Origin: Mycobacterium sp. 852002-40037_SCH5390672
GTDB taxonomy: Bacteria; Actinomycetota; Actinomycetes; Mycobacteriales; Mycobacteriaceae
Direction of reading: 5' to 3'
DNA length: 64,000 nucleotides
NCBI RefSeq assembly: GCF_001665875.1
Contig: NZ_LZTA01000128.1
Location: forward strand, 1 to 64,000
The position numbers and the translations under genes were made by a program. Below are positions 16,551 to 25,734 of the stretch, one piece after another. The notes beneath the pieces were generated by a model. The model made no database searches and was not told the DNA's origin. It saw only the letters and a list, made by a program, of their open reading frames with translations. Position 1 is the stretch's first letter, and every line of letters starts with the position of its first letter.

Positions 16551-17854
16551 GCGGATCCTCCCAGTCCTTCGAGCCGGCCGACGGTGTCGAGTTCCTGCAT
16601 GTCCACCCGCCAGTCGTGCGGCAGTAGATGATCGAGCAGGTCGTCGACGGTGACCGCCCCCAACAGATGGTTCTGGTCATCGACCACGGGTCCGCACACC
16701 AGGTTGTACGCGGCAAGGTAGCGGGTCACCGAGACCAGCGGTGTCTCCGGCGTCAGCGTCAGCAGGTCGCTGTCGACGATCCCGCCGACCAGTTCGCCCG
16801 GTGCCTCCCGCAGCAGTCGCTGCAGCGCCACACAACCCAGGTAGCGTCCGGTGGGAGTGGCCGTGGGCGGCCGCACCACAAACACCATGGACGACAGCGC
16901 GGCGCTGACCTCGGGATCACGGACGCGGGCCAGCGCCTCGGCGACCGCGGTGTCCGGGGTCAGCACCACCGGGTCCGAGGTCATCAAGCCGCCCGCGGTG
17001 TCCGGCGAGTGGGTGAGCAGCCGGCGCACCGAGGCGGAATCTCCCGGGTCCATGCGGGTCAGCAGCATTTCGGCGTCGGTCGGATTCAGCACGCCCAGCA
17101 GGTCGGCCGCATCGTCGGGATCCATCTCCTCGAGCACGTCGGCGGATCGCTCCGTGCCCAGCTGCGACAGCACGTCGGCCTGATCCAACTCGGGCAGCTC
17201 CTGCAGGATGTCGGCCAGCCGGTCGTCGTTGAGCGCCTTGAGCACCTCGTAGCGGCGCTTGGCCGGCAGTCCGCGGATGGCGTCGGCCACGTCGACCGGT
17301 TTGCGGCCCTCGAACTGATCCAACAGCTGTGCCACGCCTTGACCGGGCAGCGCCAGGGCCGACGGGGTCAAGCCCTGCACGTTGCGCCAGTCGACGACGT
17401 GTACGGGACCCCGCCGTCCCAGCCGGCGTTGGCTGCGCACGGCGACCCGGCTCACCATCCAGTCCCGCGTCCGGGTCTGCTCGATACCCAGGTCGGTGAC
17501 CACCACGTCGAGGCCGGCCAGCTCCGGCAGGTCGGGGTCGTTGACCTTGACGACCGTGTCGAGCACCTGGCCGATCGCCAGCACCTCGCCGGGCCGCTGC
17601 ACGAAATGGCGTAAGGACACGTTGCCGGTGCTCAGCGTCACGGCGTTGGGCTCGATGGAGGCGACGCGCAAGATCGGGATGAAGATGCTGCGTCGTGTCG
17701 CGAGGTCGACGACCAACCCCAGCACGCGCGGTTGCTGGCGGACGATGCTGATGCTGATCACGACATCGCGCACGCGCCCGACGGATTCGCCGAGCGGACC
17801 CAACACCAACATCCGCGAAAGCCGCGCGACGTACACCCTGTTGACCGATCCCAT
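16547..17854 (-). CDS. Soluble PRC-barrel / MgtE-N / CBS-pair protein (Rv1232c homologue)
   Basis: 435 residues. N-terminal PRC-barrel-like region (VARLSRMLVLGPLGESVGRV, about 8-80), an MgtE N-terminal helical superhelix (about 175-290) with the repeated DILQELPELDQADVLSQL and DVLEEMDPDDAADLLG units, and two CBS domains to about residue 415 (TSDPVVLTPDTAVAEAL; LLTLTPETPLVSVTRYL). The membrane channel domain of true MgtE magnesium transporters is missing and the protein has no membrane helix, so it is the cytosolic Mg2+/nucleotide sensor part alone. Coupled to the DUF1003 membrane gene downstream. A sensing role is inferred. Confidence 0.88.
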   Translation of the reverse strand: MGSVNRVYVARLSRMLVLGPLGESVGRVRDVVISISIVRQQPRVLGLVVDLATRRSIFIPILRVASIEPNAVTLSTGNVSLRHFVQRPGEVLAIGQVLDTVVKVNDPDLPELAGLDVVVTDLGIEQTRTRDWMVSRVAVRSQRRLGRRGPVHVVDWRNVQGLTPSALALPGQGVAQLLDQFEGRKPVDVADAIRGLPAKRRYEVLKALNDDRLADILQELPELDQADVLSQLGTERSADVLEEMDPDDAADLLGVLNPTDAEMLLTRMDPGDSASVRRLLTHSPDTAGGLMTSDPVVLTPDTAVAEALARVRDPEVSAALSSMVFVVRPPTATPTGRYLGCVALQRLLREAPGELVGGIVDSDLLTLTPETPLVSVTRYLAAYNLVCGPVVDDQNHLLGAVTVDDLLDHLLPHDWRVDMQELDTVGRLEGLGGSA

Positions 17855-17912
17855 GGAAGAGAGCCTAGGCAGCCGCGAGGCCGATGGCAGACAACCCGGG
17901 CCGATCGGCCGG

Positions 17913-18022
17913 GGTCTGATGCGTGGCGACCCGCTGCGCCCGGCTCCGCCGCGCTTGCGATCGCCCCGGTCTGATGCGTGGTGACCCGCTGCGCCCGGCT
18001 CCGCCGCGCTTGCGATCGCCCC
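17913..18022. repeat. 55-bp intergenic tandem duplication containing a hairpin-type dispersed repeat
   Basis: Two units (17913-17967 and 17968-18022) differ at one base. Each contains a ~41-bp core starting GGCGACCCGCTGCGCCCGG or GGTGACCC and ending CTTGCGATCGCC, whose ends are inverted (GGCGA/TCGCC). Related single copies lie at 34762-34806 and 58713-58759. It sits between the upstream gene at 18035 and the start of the MgtE-like gene. Confidence 0.85.
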
Positions 18023-18034
18023 GGGGGGAATGCG

Positions 18035-18625
18035 CTAATACACGTGCAGCTTAAAGAGCAGGAACACCAAAGCCACTACCAGAGTGGCGATTCCGATGAC
18101 GATGCCGGCGACCGCCATGCCGAAGCCATCCTGGCGAGTCCGCTTGATCTGATCCAGGGCGATCACGCCCAGCACCAGGGCCACGATCGAGCCGATAAAG
18201 CACAGCAGCCCCGTGAAGGACGCGATGAGCGAGGCGATCGCCAGGGCGTTCGTCCCGGGCTGCGAATAGCCACCGTGGTAATCGGGCGTCGGGTAATAGC
18301 CGCCCGGATATGCGGGGGGCCCGTAAGTGGGCGGCCCACCGTACGGCGGAGGCGCCGGCGGGTAGGCCGGTCCGCCATAGCCGGGCGGCTGCTGCTCGTA
18401 TCCGGGTGGGGGAGGAGGCACGGGCGGCGGGTACCCGGAGGCGTAGTCGGGGGAGTAACCCGGTGCGGGATACATCGGTGGCGCCGATTCGGCCGGCGGG
18501 GGCGCGGCGGGCGGTTCCCAGGGAGCGGCCGGATCCGGCGGCCCGGCGGCTCCGGCGCCGGCGGGGGGCGGGTCAGCCTCGTGGTCGTGGGCGCCCTCAC
18601 CGAAGCCACCCCCGGGAGCTGTCAT
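18035..18625 (-). CDS. Pro/Gly/Tyr-rich DUF4190 membrane protein (Rv1233c homologue)
   Basis: 196 residues. The first ~125 are a disordered Pro/Gly/Tyr-rich region (repeats such as YGGPPTYGPPAYPGG). The C-terminal part is a two-helix DUF4190 domain: LAIASLIASFTGLLCFIGSI and VLGVIALDQIKRT, then AVAGIVIGIATLVVALVFLL. The ATG at 18625 is used because the frame upstream has only a TTG three codons earlier. Similar tails are common in actinobacterial envelope proteins; function unknown. Divergent from the next gene with 238 bases between, in which only a TAGGGT -10-like hexamer (18807-18812, plus strand) is seen. Confidence 0.8.
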   Translation of the reverse strand: MTAPGGGFGEGAHDHEADPPPAGAGAAGPPDPAAPWEPPAAPPPAESAPPMYPAPGYSPDYASGYPPPVPPPPPGYEQQPPGYGGPAYPPAPPPYGGPPTYGPPAYPGGYYPTPDYHGGYSQPGTNALAIASLIASFTGLLCFIGSIVALVLGVIALDQIKRTRQDGFGMAVAGIVIGIATLVVALVFLLFKLHVY

Positions 18626-18863
18626 GGTGTTCAACCTAACCCATGCGCAGGTGGCGGGTGCCGCCGCGAATGGCCCGCAGGCAGACCAGCATGCCGCAAC
18701 GGTCGGTGCGCGCGCTGGTGCGAAACCTCGGCTCGTCGTGGCACCCGGGGTTGGATCGGTGCCGCCGTGCCTATCGTGTTTTCGCAGGTGACGGGAGGTC
18801 AGTGGTTAGGGTGGAGAGGCCCTGAGATGAAACGACGGCCGAGGCGGAGGACAATGAGCGGCG

Positions 18864-19388
18864 ATGACTAATCCTTTCCAGCCTGGGCAGGTTCCCGGCG
18901 CGACGCCTCCGGGTGCGGCGGGTCGCCGCGGAGCGCCCGGACTACCGACGCCGCCGCGAGGCTGGCCGGTCGGGTCGTATCCCACCTACGCCGAGGCGCA
19001 GCGCGCCGTCGACTACCTGTCCGACCAGCAGTTCCCGGTGCAGCAGGTGACCATTGTCGGTGTCGACCTGATGCAGGTGGAACGGGTCACCGGCAGGTTG
19101 ACCTGGCCCAAGGTGCTTGGCGGCGGCGTTCTGAGCGGGGCGTGGCTGGGGTTATTCATCGGGCTGGTGTTGGGCTTCTTCAGCCCTAATCCGTGGGGGG
19201 CGTTGGTCACGGGTCTGGTCGCCGGTGTCTTCTTCGGGCTGATCACCTCCGCCGTTCCTTATTCGATGGCCCGTGGCACAAGGGATTTCAGCTCGACGAT
19301 GCAATTGGTAGCCGGGCGCTACGACGTGCTATGTGATCCGCAAAACGCAGAAAAGGCGCGGGACCTTTTGGCGCGCTTGGCGATCTGA
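18864..19388 (+). CDS. Two-helix membrane protein with general-stress-protein-17M-like domain (Rv1234 homologue)
   Basis: 174 residues. A Pro/Gly-rich N-terminus, then SYPTYAEAQRAVDYLSDQQF with VTIVGVDLMQVERVTGR, the small alpha/beta domain of GSP17M-like proteins, and two glycine-rich membrane helices (about 93-111 and 113-131, the second reading LVTGLVAGVFFGLITSAV). The stop lies only 24 bases before lpqY on the same strand, so it may be the first gene of the trehalose-importer operon, as in M. tuberculosis. Function unknown. GGAGG is present 15 bases upstream of the ATG, rather far. Confidence 0.82.
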   Translation: MTNPFQPGQVPGATPPGAAGRRGAPGLPTPPRGWPVGSYPTYAEAQRAVDYLSDQQFPVQQVTIVGVDLMQVERVTGRLTWPKVLGGGVLSGAWLGLFIGLVLGFFSPNPWGALVTGLVAGVFFGLITSAVPYSMARGTRDFSSTMQLVAGRYDVLCDPQNAEKARDLLARLAI

Positions 19389-19412
19389 GCCGCGCACGAG
19401 AGGCGTGAACTA

Positions 19413-20825
19413 GTGGTGAGTCGGCGCGGGCGCATGCGCCGGGTAGGCGCAATCGCGCTGGCGACGGCGATCATCGCCGCGGCGGTATCGGCGTGCGGTT
19501 CCGGAAGCCACGGGTTGGTCATCAGCTTCTATACGACGGCCGCCGACGGTGCGACGTTCACCGCGGTCGCCCAGGACTGTACGAAGCAATTCGATGGTCG
19601 CTTCGCGATCCAGCAGATCAGTCTGCCCCGGGCCCCCGGCGAGCAGCGTTTGCAGTTGGCCCGCCGGCTGACCGGTCACGACCGCACGCTGGATGTGATG
19701 TCGCTGGACGTGGTCTGGACGGCCGAGTTCGCCGAAGCGGGCTGGGCGTTGCCGCTGTCCGACGATCCCGAGGGGCGCACCGAGACCGACGCCACCGTCG
19801 ATACCTTGCCGGGCCCACTGTCGACAGCGCGCTGGAAAGGCAGGCTGTACGGTGCCCCCGTCACCACCAACACCGAATTGCTTTGGTATCGGCGCGATTT
19901 GGTGACACAGCCGCCGCGAACCTGGGACGGCATGGTGTCAGAGGCCACCAGATTGCACGCCGCGGGACAGCCCAGCTGGATCGGCGTGCAGGCCAACGAG
20001 GGCGAAGGTCTGGTGGTCTGGTTCAACACGCTGCTTGCGAGCGGGGGTGGTCAGGTGCTCTCCGAGGATGGCCGCCGTGTCACGCTGACCGATACGCCCG
20101 CGCACCGGGCGGCCACCGTCAAGGCGTTGCGCATCCTCAAGTCGGTGGCCGTCGCGCCCGGAGCGGATCCGTCGATCAGCCGGACCGATGAGAGCACGGC
20201 GCGATTGGCGCTCGAGCAAGGTCGGGCGGCGCTCGCGGTCAACTGGCCGTACGCGCTGGCGTCCATGCTGGAGAACGCGGTGAAGGGCGGGGTTCCCTTC
20301 TTGCCTCTCAACCGGAATCCGAAGATGGCCGGCAGTGTCAACGACGCCGGGACATTCGTGCCCAGCGACGAGCAATTCCGTATCGCGTATCAAGCCAGCC
20401 AGCGAGTTTTCGGCTTCGCGCCGTATCCCGGTGTGGCGCCGGGCCGTCCGGCCAAGGTGACGATTGGCGGGGCGAACCTGGCGGTGGCCAGCACCAGCCG
20501 TCACCGCGCCGAAGCGTTCGAAGCCATCCGCTGCCTGCGTAACCTGCAGCACCAGAAGTACGTTTCGCTCGAAGGCGGCCTGCCCCCGGTACGTACCTCG
20601 CTGTATTCCGACCCGCAATTCCAGACCAAATATCCGATGTACACCATCATTCGCCGCCAGCTCACCGATGCCGCAGTGCGCCCGGCAACGCCGGTCTACC
20701 AGGGTGTGGCTATCCGGCTCGCCGCGACACTGAGCCCCATCACCCAGATCGACCCCGAGCGGACCGCCGACGAGCTCAGCACCCAGGTGCAGAAGGCGAT
20801 CGACGGGAAAGGGCTACTGCCGTGA
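19413..20825 (+). CDS. lpqY: Trehalose-binding lipoprotein LpqY
   Basis: Substrate-binding protein of the LpqY-SugABC importer that recovers trehalose released during mycolate transfer. 470 residues from GTG 19413. Lipoprotein signal with basic n-region, hydrophobic core and Cys28 in AAAVSACGS. The mature part is an ABC cluster-D sugar-binding fold with RRLTGHDRTLDVMSLDVVWTA near the N-terminus, the APVTTNTELLWYRRDL hinge stretch and VSLEGGLPPVRTSLY near the C-terminus. Acts at the outer face of the membrane. First of four transporter genes in a row. Confidence 0.95.
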   Translation: MVSRRGRMRRVGAIALATAIIAAAVSACGSGSHGLVISFYTTAADGATFTAVAQDCTKQFDGRFAIQQISLPRAPGEQRLQLARRLTGHDRTLDVMSLDVVWTAEFAEAGWALPLSDDPEGRTETDATVDTLPGPLSTARWKGRLYGAPVTTNTELLWYRRDLVTQPPRTWDGMVSEATRLHAAGQPSWIGVQANEGEGLVVWFNTLLASGGGQVLSEDGRRVTLTDTPAHRAATVKALRILKSVAVAPGADPSISRTDESTARLALEQGRAALAVNWPYALASMLENAVKGGVPFLPLNRNPKMAGSVNDAGTFVPSDEQFRIAYQASQRVFGFAPYPGVAPGRPAKVTIGGANLAVASTSRHRAEAFEAIRCLRNLQHQKYVSLEGGLPPVRTSLYSDPQFQTKYPMYTIIRRQLTDAAVRPATPVYQGVAIRLAATLSPITQIDPERTADELSTQVQKAIDGKGLLP

Positions 20826-20874
20826 CGCGTGCCGGTGACGACGCAGAACGTAGCGATGCGGGGAAGCGGCGCCG

Positions 20875-21810
20875 ATGACCGTAGCCGTTCCCGAAACCCG
20901 CACCGCGCGAGCACCTTTCGTGGCACCCCGGTTGCGCAGTCGGCCATCCGAACGGCGACTGGCATTTGTTCTGGTCGCCCCCGCCGCGATCCTGATGCTG
21001 GCGGTGACGGCGTATCCGATCGGCTATGCCGTGTGGTTGAGCCTGCAGCGCAACAACCTTGCCGTTCCCAACGACACCGCGTTCGTCGGACTGGACAACT
21101 ACGTGACGATCCTCACCGACCGCTATTGGTGGACCGCGCTGGCGGTGACGCTGGGCATCACCGTGGTCTCGGTGTCCCTCGAGTTCGTCCTGGGCCTGGC
21201 GCTGGCGCTGGTGATGCACCGCACCCTGGTGGGCAGAGGCCTGGTGCGCACCGCGGTCCTGATCCCGTACGGCATCGTCACCGTGGTCGCCTCGTACAGC
21301 TGGTATTACGCCTGGACGCCCGGCACCGGTTATCTGGCCAACCTGTTACCGCAGGGCAGTGCGCCGCTGACCGAACAGATCCCGTCGCTGGCGATCGTCG
21401 TCGTCGCCGAGGTCTGGAAGACGACGCCGTTCATGTCGTTGCTGCTGCTGGCCGGATTGGCCCTGGTCCCAGAGGATCTGCTGAAAGCGGCCCAGGTCGA
21501 CGGTGCCGGCGCGTGGCGGCGGCTGACCAGAGTCACCCTGCCGATCATCAAGCCGGCGGTGGTGGTCGCGTTGTTGTTCCGGACCCTGGACGCGTTCCGC
21601 ATTTTCGACAACATCTACGTGATCACCAACGGCGCCAACAACACCGGATCGGTGTCGATCCTGGGCTACGACAACCTGTTCAAGGGCTTCAACGTCGGGC
21701 TCGGCTCGGCGATCAGCGTGCTGATCTTCGTCTGTGTGGGTCTGATCGCCTTGCTGTTCATCAAGGTGTTCGGCGTGGCGGCGCCCGGGGGTGACGTCGA
21801 TGGCCGCTAA
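20875..21810 (+). CDS. sugA: Trehalose ABC importer permease SugA
   Basis: 311 residues, six membrane helices of a MalF-type permease. The EAA loop that contacts the ATPase is seen at about residues 200-225 as EDLLKAAQVDGAGAWRRLT followed by RVTLPIIKP. ATG 20875 is preceded by GGGGAAG. The short gap after lpqY (49 bases) has no terminator. The C-terminus overlaps the start of sugB. Confidence 0.95.
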   Translation: MTVAVPETRTARAPFVAPRLRSRPSERRLAFVLVAPAAILMLAVTAYPIGYAVWLSLQRNNLAVPNDTAFVGLDNYVTILTDRYWWTALAVTLGITVVSVSLEFVLGLALALVMHRTLVGRGLVRTAVLIPYGIVTVVASYSWYYAWTPGTGYLANLLPQGSAPLTEQIPSLAIVVVAEVWKTTPFMSLLLLAGLALVPEDLLKAAQVDGAGAWRRLTRVTLPIIKPAVVVALLFRTLDAFRIFDNIYVITNGANNTGSVSILGYDNLFKGFNVGLGSAISVLIFVCVGLIALLFIKVFGVAAPGGDVDGR

Positions 21811-22651
21811 CGGGGCGGGCTTATCGATGGGCGCGCGGCGCACTGCGGCGTGGGCCGTCATCGACACCCTGGTGGTGGTGTATGCGCTTCTTCCGGTGTT
21901 GTGGATCTTCAGTCTGTCCCTGAAGCCGAGCTCAACGGTCAAGGACGGCAAGCTGATTCCGTCGTCGGTATCCTGGGACAACTATCGCGGCATCTTTGGC
22001 GGTGACTTCTTCAGTTCGGCGCTGATCAACTCCATCGGGATCGCGTTGAGCACCACCGCGATCGCCGTGGTGCTCGGCGCGATGGCGGCATACGCGGTTG
22101 CCCGGCTGGACTTTCCGGGCAAGCGGTTGCTGGTCGGGGCCACCCTGTTGATCACCATGTTTCCCGCGATCTCGCTGGTGACGCCGCTGTTCAACATCGA
22201 ACGCTTCATTGGTTTGTTCGACACCTGGCCGGGTTTGATCCTGCCCTACACTACGTTCGCGCTGCCGCTCGCGATCTACACGCTGTCCGCCTTTTTCCGG
22301 GAGATCCCTTGGGATCTGGAGAAGGCGGCGAAAATGGACGGTGCGACGCCGGCTCAGGCGTTCCGCAAGGTGATCGTGCCGCTGGCGGCGCCCGGTGTGG
22401 TGACGGCGGCGATCCTGGTGTTCATCTTCGCCTGGAACGATCTGCTGCTGGCGTTGACCCTGACCGCCACCAAAGCGGCCATCACCGCGCCCGTGGCGAT
22501 CGTGAACTTCAGCGGCAGCTCCCAGTTCGAGGAGCCGACCGGGTCGATCGCGGCGGGCGCCGTCGTGATCACGGTCCCCATCATCATTTTTGTTTTAATC
22601 TTCCAACGACGAATCGTCGCCGGGTTGACCTCGGGCGCGGTGAAGGGATAA
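21800..22651 (+). CDS. sugB: Trehalose ABC importer permease SugB
   Basis: 283 residues, MalG-type permease with six membrane helices and EAA loop WDLEKAAKMDGATPAQAFRK (about 177-196). I place the start at ATG 21800 because GGGGGTGA (21787-21794) precedes it by 5 bases; this overlaps sugA by 11 bases. A GTG at 21791 and an ATG at 21827 are alternatives, the latter matching the shorter M. tuberculosis annotation. Works with SugA to form the membrane channel. Confidence 0.93.
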   Translation: MAANGAGLSMGARRTAAWAVIDTLVVVYALLPVLWIFSLSLKPSSTVKDGKLIPSSVSWDNYRGIFGGDFFSSALINSIGIALSTTAIAVVLGAMAAYAVARLDFPGKRLLVGATLLITMFPAISLVTPLFNIERFIGLFDTWPGLILPYTTFALPLAIYTLSAFFREIPWDLEKAAKMDGATPAQAFRKVIVPLAAPGVVTAAILVFIFAWNDLLLALTLTATKAAITAPVAIVNFSGSSQFEEPTGSIAAGAVVITVPIIIFVLIFQRRIVAGLTSGAVKG

Positions 22652-22655
22652 CTCG

Positions 22656-23834
22656 ATGACCGAGATTGTGCTGGACCATGTCAGCAAGAGTTATCCCGAT
22701 GGCGCGACGGCGGTGCACGACCTGAACCTCACCATCGCCGATGGCGAATTCCTGATCCTGGTCGGCCCTTCGGGCTGCGGCAAGACCACGACCTTGAATA
22801 TGATTGCCGGGCTTGAGGACATCTCATCCGGCGAGCTGCGCATCGGCGGTGAACGGGTGAACGAGAAAGCGCCCAAAGACCGCGATATCGCGATGGTGTT
22901 CCAGTCCTATGCGCTGTACCCGCACATGACGGTGCGGCAGAACATCGCCTTCCCGTTGACGCTGGCCAAGATGAAGAAGTCCGACATCGCCCAGAAGGTC
23001 GAAGAGACGGCGAAAACCCTCGACCTCACTGAACTTCTGGACCGCAAGCCATCGCAGTTGTCGGGCGGGCAGCGGCAGCGGGTGGCGATGGGCCGCGCAA
23101 TCGTGCGGCATCCCAAGGCGTTTCTGATGGACGAGCCGCTGTCGAACCTGGACGCCAAACTGCGGGTACAGATGCGCGGCGAGATCGCCAGGCTGCAGAA
23201 GAGACTGGGCACCACGACGGTCTACGTCACCCACGACCAAACCGAGGCCATGACGCTGGGCGACCGCGTGGTGGTGATGCATTCCGGTGTTGCGCAACAG
23301 ATCGCCACACCGGACGAGCTGTACGAGCACCCGGCCAACCTGTTCGTCGCCGGCTTCATCGGCTCGCCGGCGATGAATTTCTTTCCCGCCACGCTGACGC
23401 CCGTCGGGCTCAAACTGCCCTTCGGCGAGGTGATGCTGACACCGGAAGTCCAAGAAGTGATCGCCCAGCATCCCGAGCCCGCGAACGTCATCGTCGGCGT
23501 GCGGCCCGAGCATCTGTCCGACGCCGCGTTGATCGACGGTTACCAGCGAATCAGGGCCCTGACCTTCGAGGTGAAGGTCGACTTGGTCGAGTCGCTGGGC
23601 GCCGACAAGTACGTCTACTTCTCCACCGCGGCGTGGGCCGCGCACTCGGCCCAGTTGGACGAGTTGGCCGCCGAGTCGGACGCCCACGAAAACCAGTTCG
23701 TAGCAAGGGTTCCCGCCGAATCGAAGGCGGCCATCGGACAGTCGATCGAGTTGGCGTTCGACACCACCAAGCTGGTGGTTTTCGATGCGGATTCCGGGGC
23801 AAACCTGACCGTCGCGCCGGCCGGGGCATCGTGA
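22656..23834 (+). CDS. sugC: Trehalose ABC importer ATPase SugC
   Basis: 392 residues, MsmK/MalK-type ATPase. Walker A GPSGCGKTT, Q-loop VFQSYALYP, signature QLSGGQRQRVAMGRA, Walker B KAFLMDEPLSNLD and switch His in YVTHDQTEAM. The C-terminal ~150 residues form the MOP/TOBE-like regulatory domain that in MalK relatives binds partner proteins. Starts 4 bases after sugB. Its stop is overlapped by the next gene (GTGA), an extra gene relative to the M. tuberculosis operon. Confidence 0.96.
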   Translation: MTEIVLDHVSKSYPDGATAVHDLNLTIADGEFLILVGPSGCGKTTTLNMIAGLEDISSGELRIGGERVNEKAPKDRDIAMVFQSYALYPHMTVRQNIAFPLTLAKMKKSDIAQKVEETAKTLDLTELLDRKPSQLSGGQRQRVAMGRAIVRHPKAFLMDEPLSNLDAKLRVQMRGEIARLQKRLGTTTVYVTHDQTEAMTLGDRVVVMHSGVAQQIATPDELYEHPANLFVAGFIGSPAMNFFPATLTPVGLKLPFGEVMLTPEVQEVIAQHPEPANVIVGVRPEHLSDAALIDGYQRIRALTFEVKVDLVESLGADKYVYFSTAAWAAHSAQLDELAAESDAHENQFVARVPAESKAAIGQSIELAFDTTKLVVFDADSGANLTVAPAGAS

Positions 23835-24418
23835 CACAGGATCGGGTGCGCGCGCATCTGCAGGCTCACTTCACCGACGCCGAGCCCGATGCGGCGAGCG
23901 TGACGTTTCTGGGCACCGAGACCATCGAAGTGCTGCGATTCCGCGAGCCGGACGCGACGGTGCACTACGCCACGTTGGGCTGCTCACGCCATCCCATGAC
24001 CGAACCAACGCTGGATATTGCCGACCCGGTGCGCGGCCCGCGCGCCGAAATCGTGCTGCAATTGCGCGATCCCGGACCGGTCACCGGCATCGCGCGCAGC
24101 CTGGCGATACTGGCGGCGGCCCCGGCCGTCGACGGTGTGGTGCTGTGCGCCGACGCGCTGGTCGATCTCGGCTCGCCGTTGTGGGCGTCCCCGTCGGCGC
24201 GGGTGCCGTTCACCGCCGTGCTGTTGGGCCGCAGCGACATCGACGATCTGCCGCTGGATGCGCCCCGCGACCCCGTGCAGTTTCTGTCGGCGACGCCCAT
24301 CACCGCAACCGAAGCGGCGTGGGTGCGGCTCAAGGGTGCCGAGGCGATGCGGCAAGCGTGGGACAACGACGGTGTCGATGTGCTGGATCCGAATCGCCCT
24401 GCCGCACAGCCTGGTTGA
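23831..24418 (+). CDS. SUFU-domain protein translationally coupled to sugC
   Basis: 195 residues from GTG 23831, overlapping the sugC stop by four bases. The sequence resembles bacterial suppressor-of-fused (SUFU, PF05076) domain proteins: an N-terminal helix (RVRAHLQAHF), then VLRFREPDATVHYATLGCSRHPM, RAEIVLQLRD, and the C-terminal VQFLSATPITATEAAW segment. Bacterial SUFU proteins are of unknown function and are often linked to toxin-immunity loci, but no toxin is nearby here. No signal peptide or membrane helix. I recall no counterpart between sugC and corA in M. tuberculosis. Coupling suggests it is made together with the transporter; what it does there is unknown. Confidence 0.75.
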   Translation: MTQDRVRAHLQAHFTDAEPDAASVTFLGTETIEVLRFREPDATVHYATLGCSRHPMTEPTLDIADPVRGPRAEIVLQLRDPGPVTGIARSLAILAAAPAVDGVVLCADALVDLGSPLWASPSARVPFTAVLLGRSDIDDLPLDAPRDPVQFLSATPITATEAAWVRLKGAEAMRQAWDNDGVDVLDPNRPAAQPG

Positions 24419-24444
24419 CGCCAGGCGCCGATCCCTCGAGCGTG

Positions 24445-25545
24445 CTAGAGCCAGTTGTTGCGCCGGAACTGGAAATACAGTCCCACGCAGGCGACGGTCA
24501 TCACGGCCATGATCCCCGGATAACCCCACGTCCAGTTCAGCTCGGGCATGAAGTGGAAGTTCATCCCGTAGATTGCCGCGACCATGGTGGGCACCGCCAA
24601 AATACCGGCCCAGGCCGCCATTTTGCGCATGTCGTTGTTCTGCTGCATCCCGACCCGGGCCAACGCCGCCTGGATCAACGAGTTGAGCATGTCGTCGTAG
24701 CTGGCGATCTGGTCCGCGGCCTCGGAGTGGTGGTCGGCGACGTCACGCAGATAGCGCCGCACTTCTTTGGAGATCACGTCCTTGTTGTCCATCTGGATGC
24801 GATGGAATGCGCCCGACAGCGGACTGACGCACCGGCGCAGTTCGACCACCTCGCGCTTGAGCAGATAGATCGGTTCGACGTCGATCTTGCTGCCCGGGGC
24901 GAACGCCAGCCCCTCGATGCCGTCGATGTCGGACAGCATCAAACTGCTCACCTCGAGGTAGTGGTCCACCACATGGTCGGCGATCGCGTGCATCACCGCG
25001 TAGGGGCCCAACTGCATCTGCTCGGGGTCGCCGTCCATCCGCTTACGCACGTTGGACAGTCCGCCGTGTTCGCCGTGGCGGACCGTGACCACGAAATCCC
25101 CGCCGACGAAAACCATGATCTCGCCGGTCTCGACGATCTCGCGGGCCAGCACCACCGATTCGTGCGGCACGTAGTTGACGGTCTTGAGGACAAGAAACAG
25201 GGTGTCGTCGTAGCGCTCCACCTTGGGCCGCTGATGGGCGCACACCGCGTCTTCCACCGCCAGCGGGTGCAGCCCGAACACGTCAGCCACTTCCTGCATC
25301 TCGGACTGGCTGGGTTCGCGGAGGCCGACCCAGACGAATGCCTGGTGCCCCAGCGATTCGATCTCGCGCACTTTGTCCAGTGCGGCCGCGTACCCGAGTT
25401 TGCCGGGCAACCGATGGCCATCGGCGTAGACGGCGCAGTCGACCAGCGTCTCCTTGCGCGGCTCTGGGGGCGGGCTCGGCTTGGGGTGCGGATCGTGCGC
25501 AAGGGGCCGAAGCGCTTCGGGCAATGCGTCGAATCCTTGGAACAC
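24445..25545 (-). CDS. corA: CorA-type magnesium/cobalt transporter
   Basis: 366 residues. Large cytosolic domain, then two C-terminal membrane helices with the signature loop YGMNFHFMPEL between them (GMN motif), ending in a basic QFRRNNWL tail. The GTG at 25545 is preferred over one two codons upstream because GGGAGG lies 5 bases before it, whereas the upstream GTG overlaps that site; the length then equals that I recall for M. tuberculosis. Convergent with the SUFU gene (26 bases between stops). Confidence 0.94.
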   Translation of the reverse strand: MFQGFDALPEALRPLAHDPHPKPSPPPEPRKETLVDCAVYADGHRLPGKLGYAAALDKVREIESLGHQAFVWVGLREPSQSEMQEVADVFGLHPLAVEDAVCAHQRPKVERYDDTLFLVLKTVNYVPHESVVLAREIVETGEIMVFVGGDFVVTVRHGEHGGLSNVRKRMDGDPEQMQLGPYAVMHAIADHVVDHYLEVSSLMLSDIDGIEGLAFAPGSKIDVEPIYLLKREVVELRRCVSPLSGAFHRIQMDNKDVISKEVRRYLRDVADHHSEAADQIASYDDMLNSLIQAALARVGMQQNNDMRKMAAWAGILAVPTMVAAIYGMNFHFMPELNWTWGYPGIMAVMTVACVGLYFQFRRNNWL

Positions 25546-25734
25546 ATCCACCTCCCACTACGCGCAGATCCGACCAGGCGGTGCTCCATGCTACGCGTCC
25601 CGGCTGTTCAAAGCGCGACGATCAGGTGTCGAAAAGCCCTGGTAGTGGACCGGAGATCGTCGGCCGACGAGAGTGCGCTAGTTTCGAGCCGAAACCCGAA
25701 TCTGCACGAACTTCTCCACAAGGAGTAAAACGAC

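Noticed and set aside
24145..25728. 527-codon plus-strand frame over the SUFU gene and antisense to corA
   Set aside because: Shadow frame; both real genes have family motifs and proper starts.
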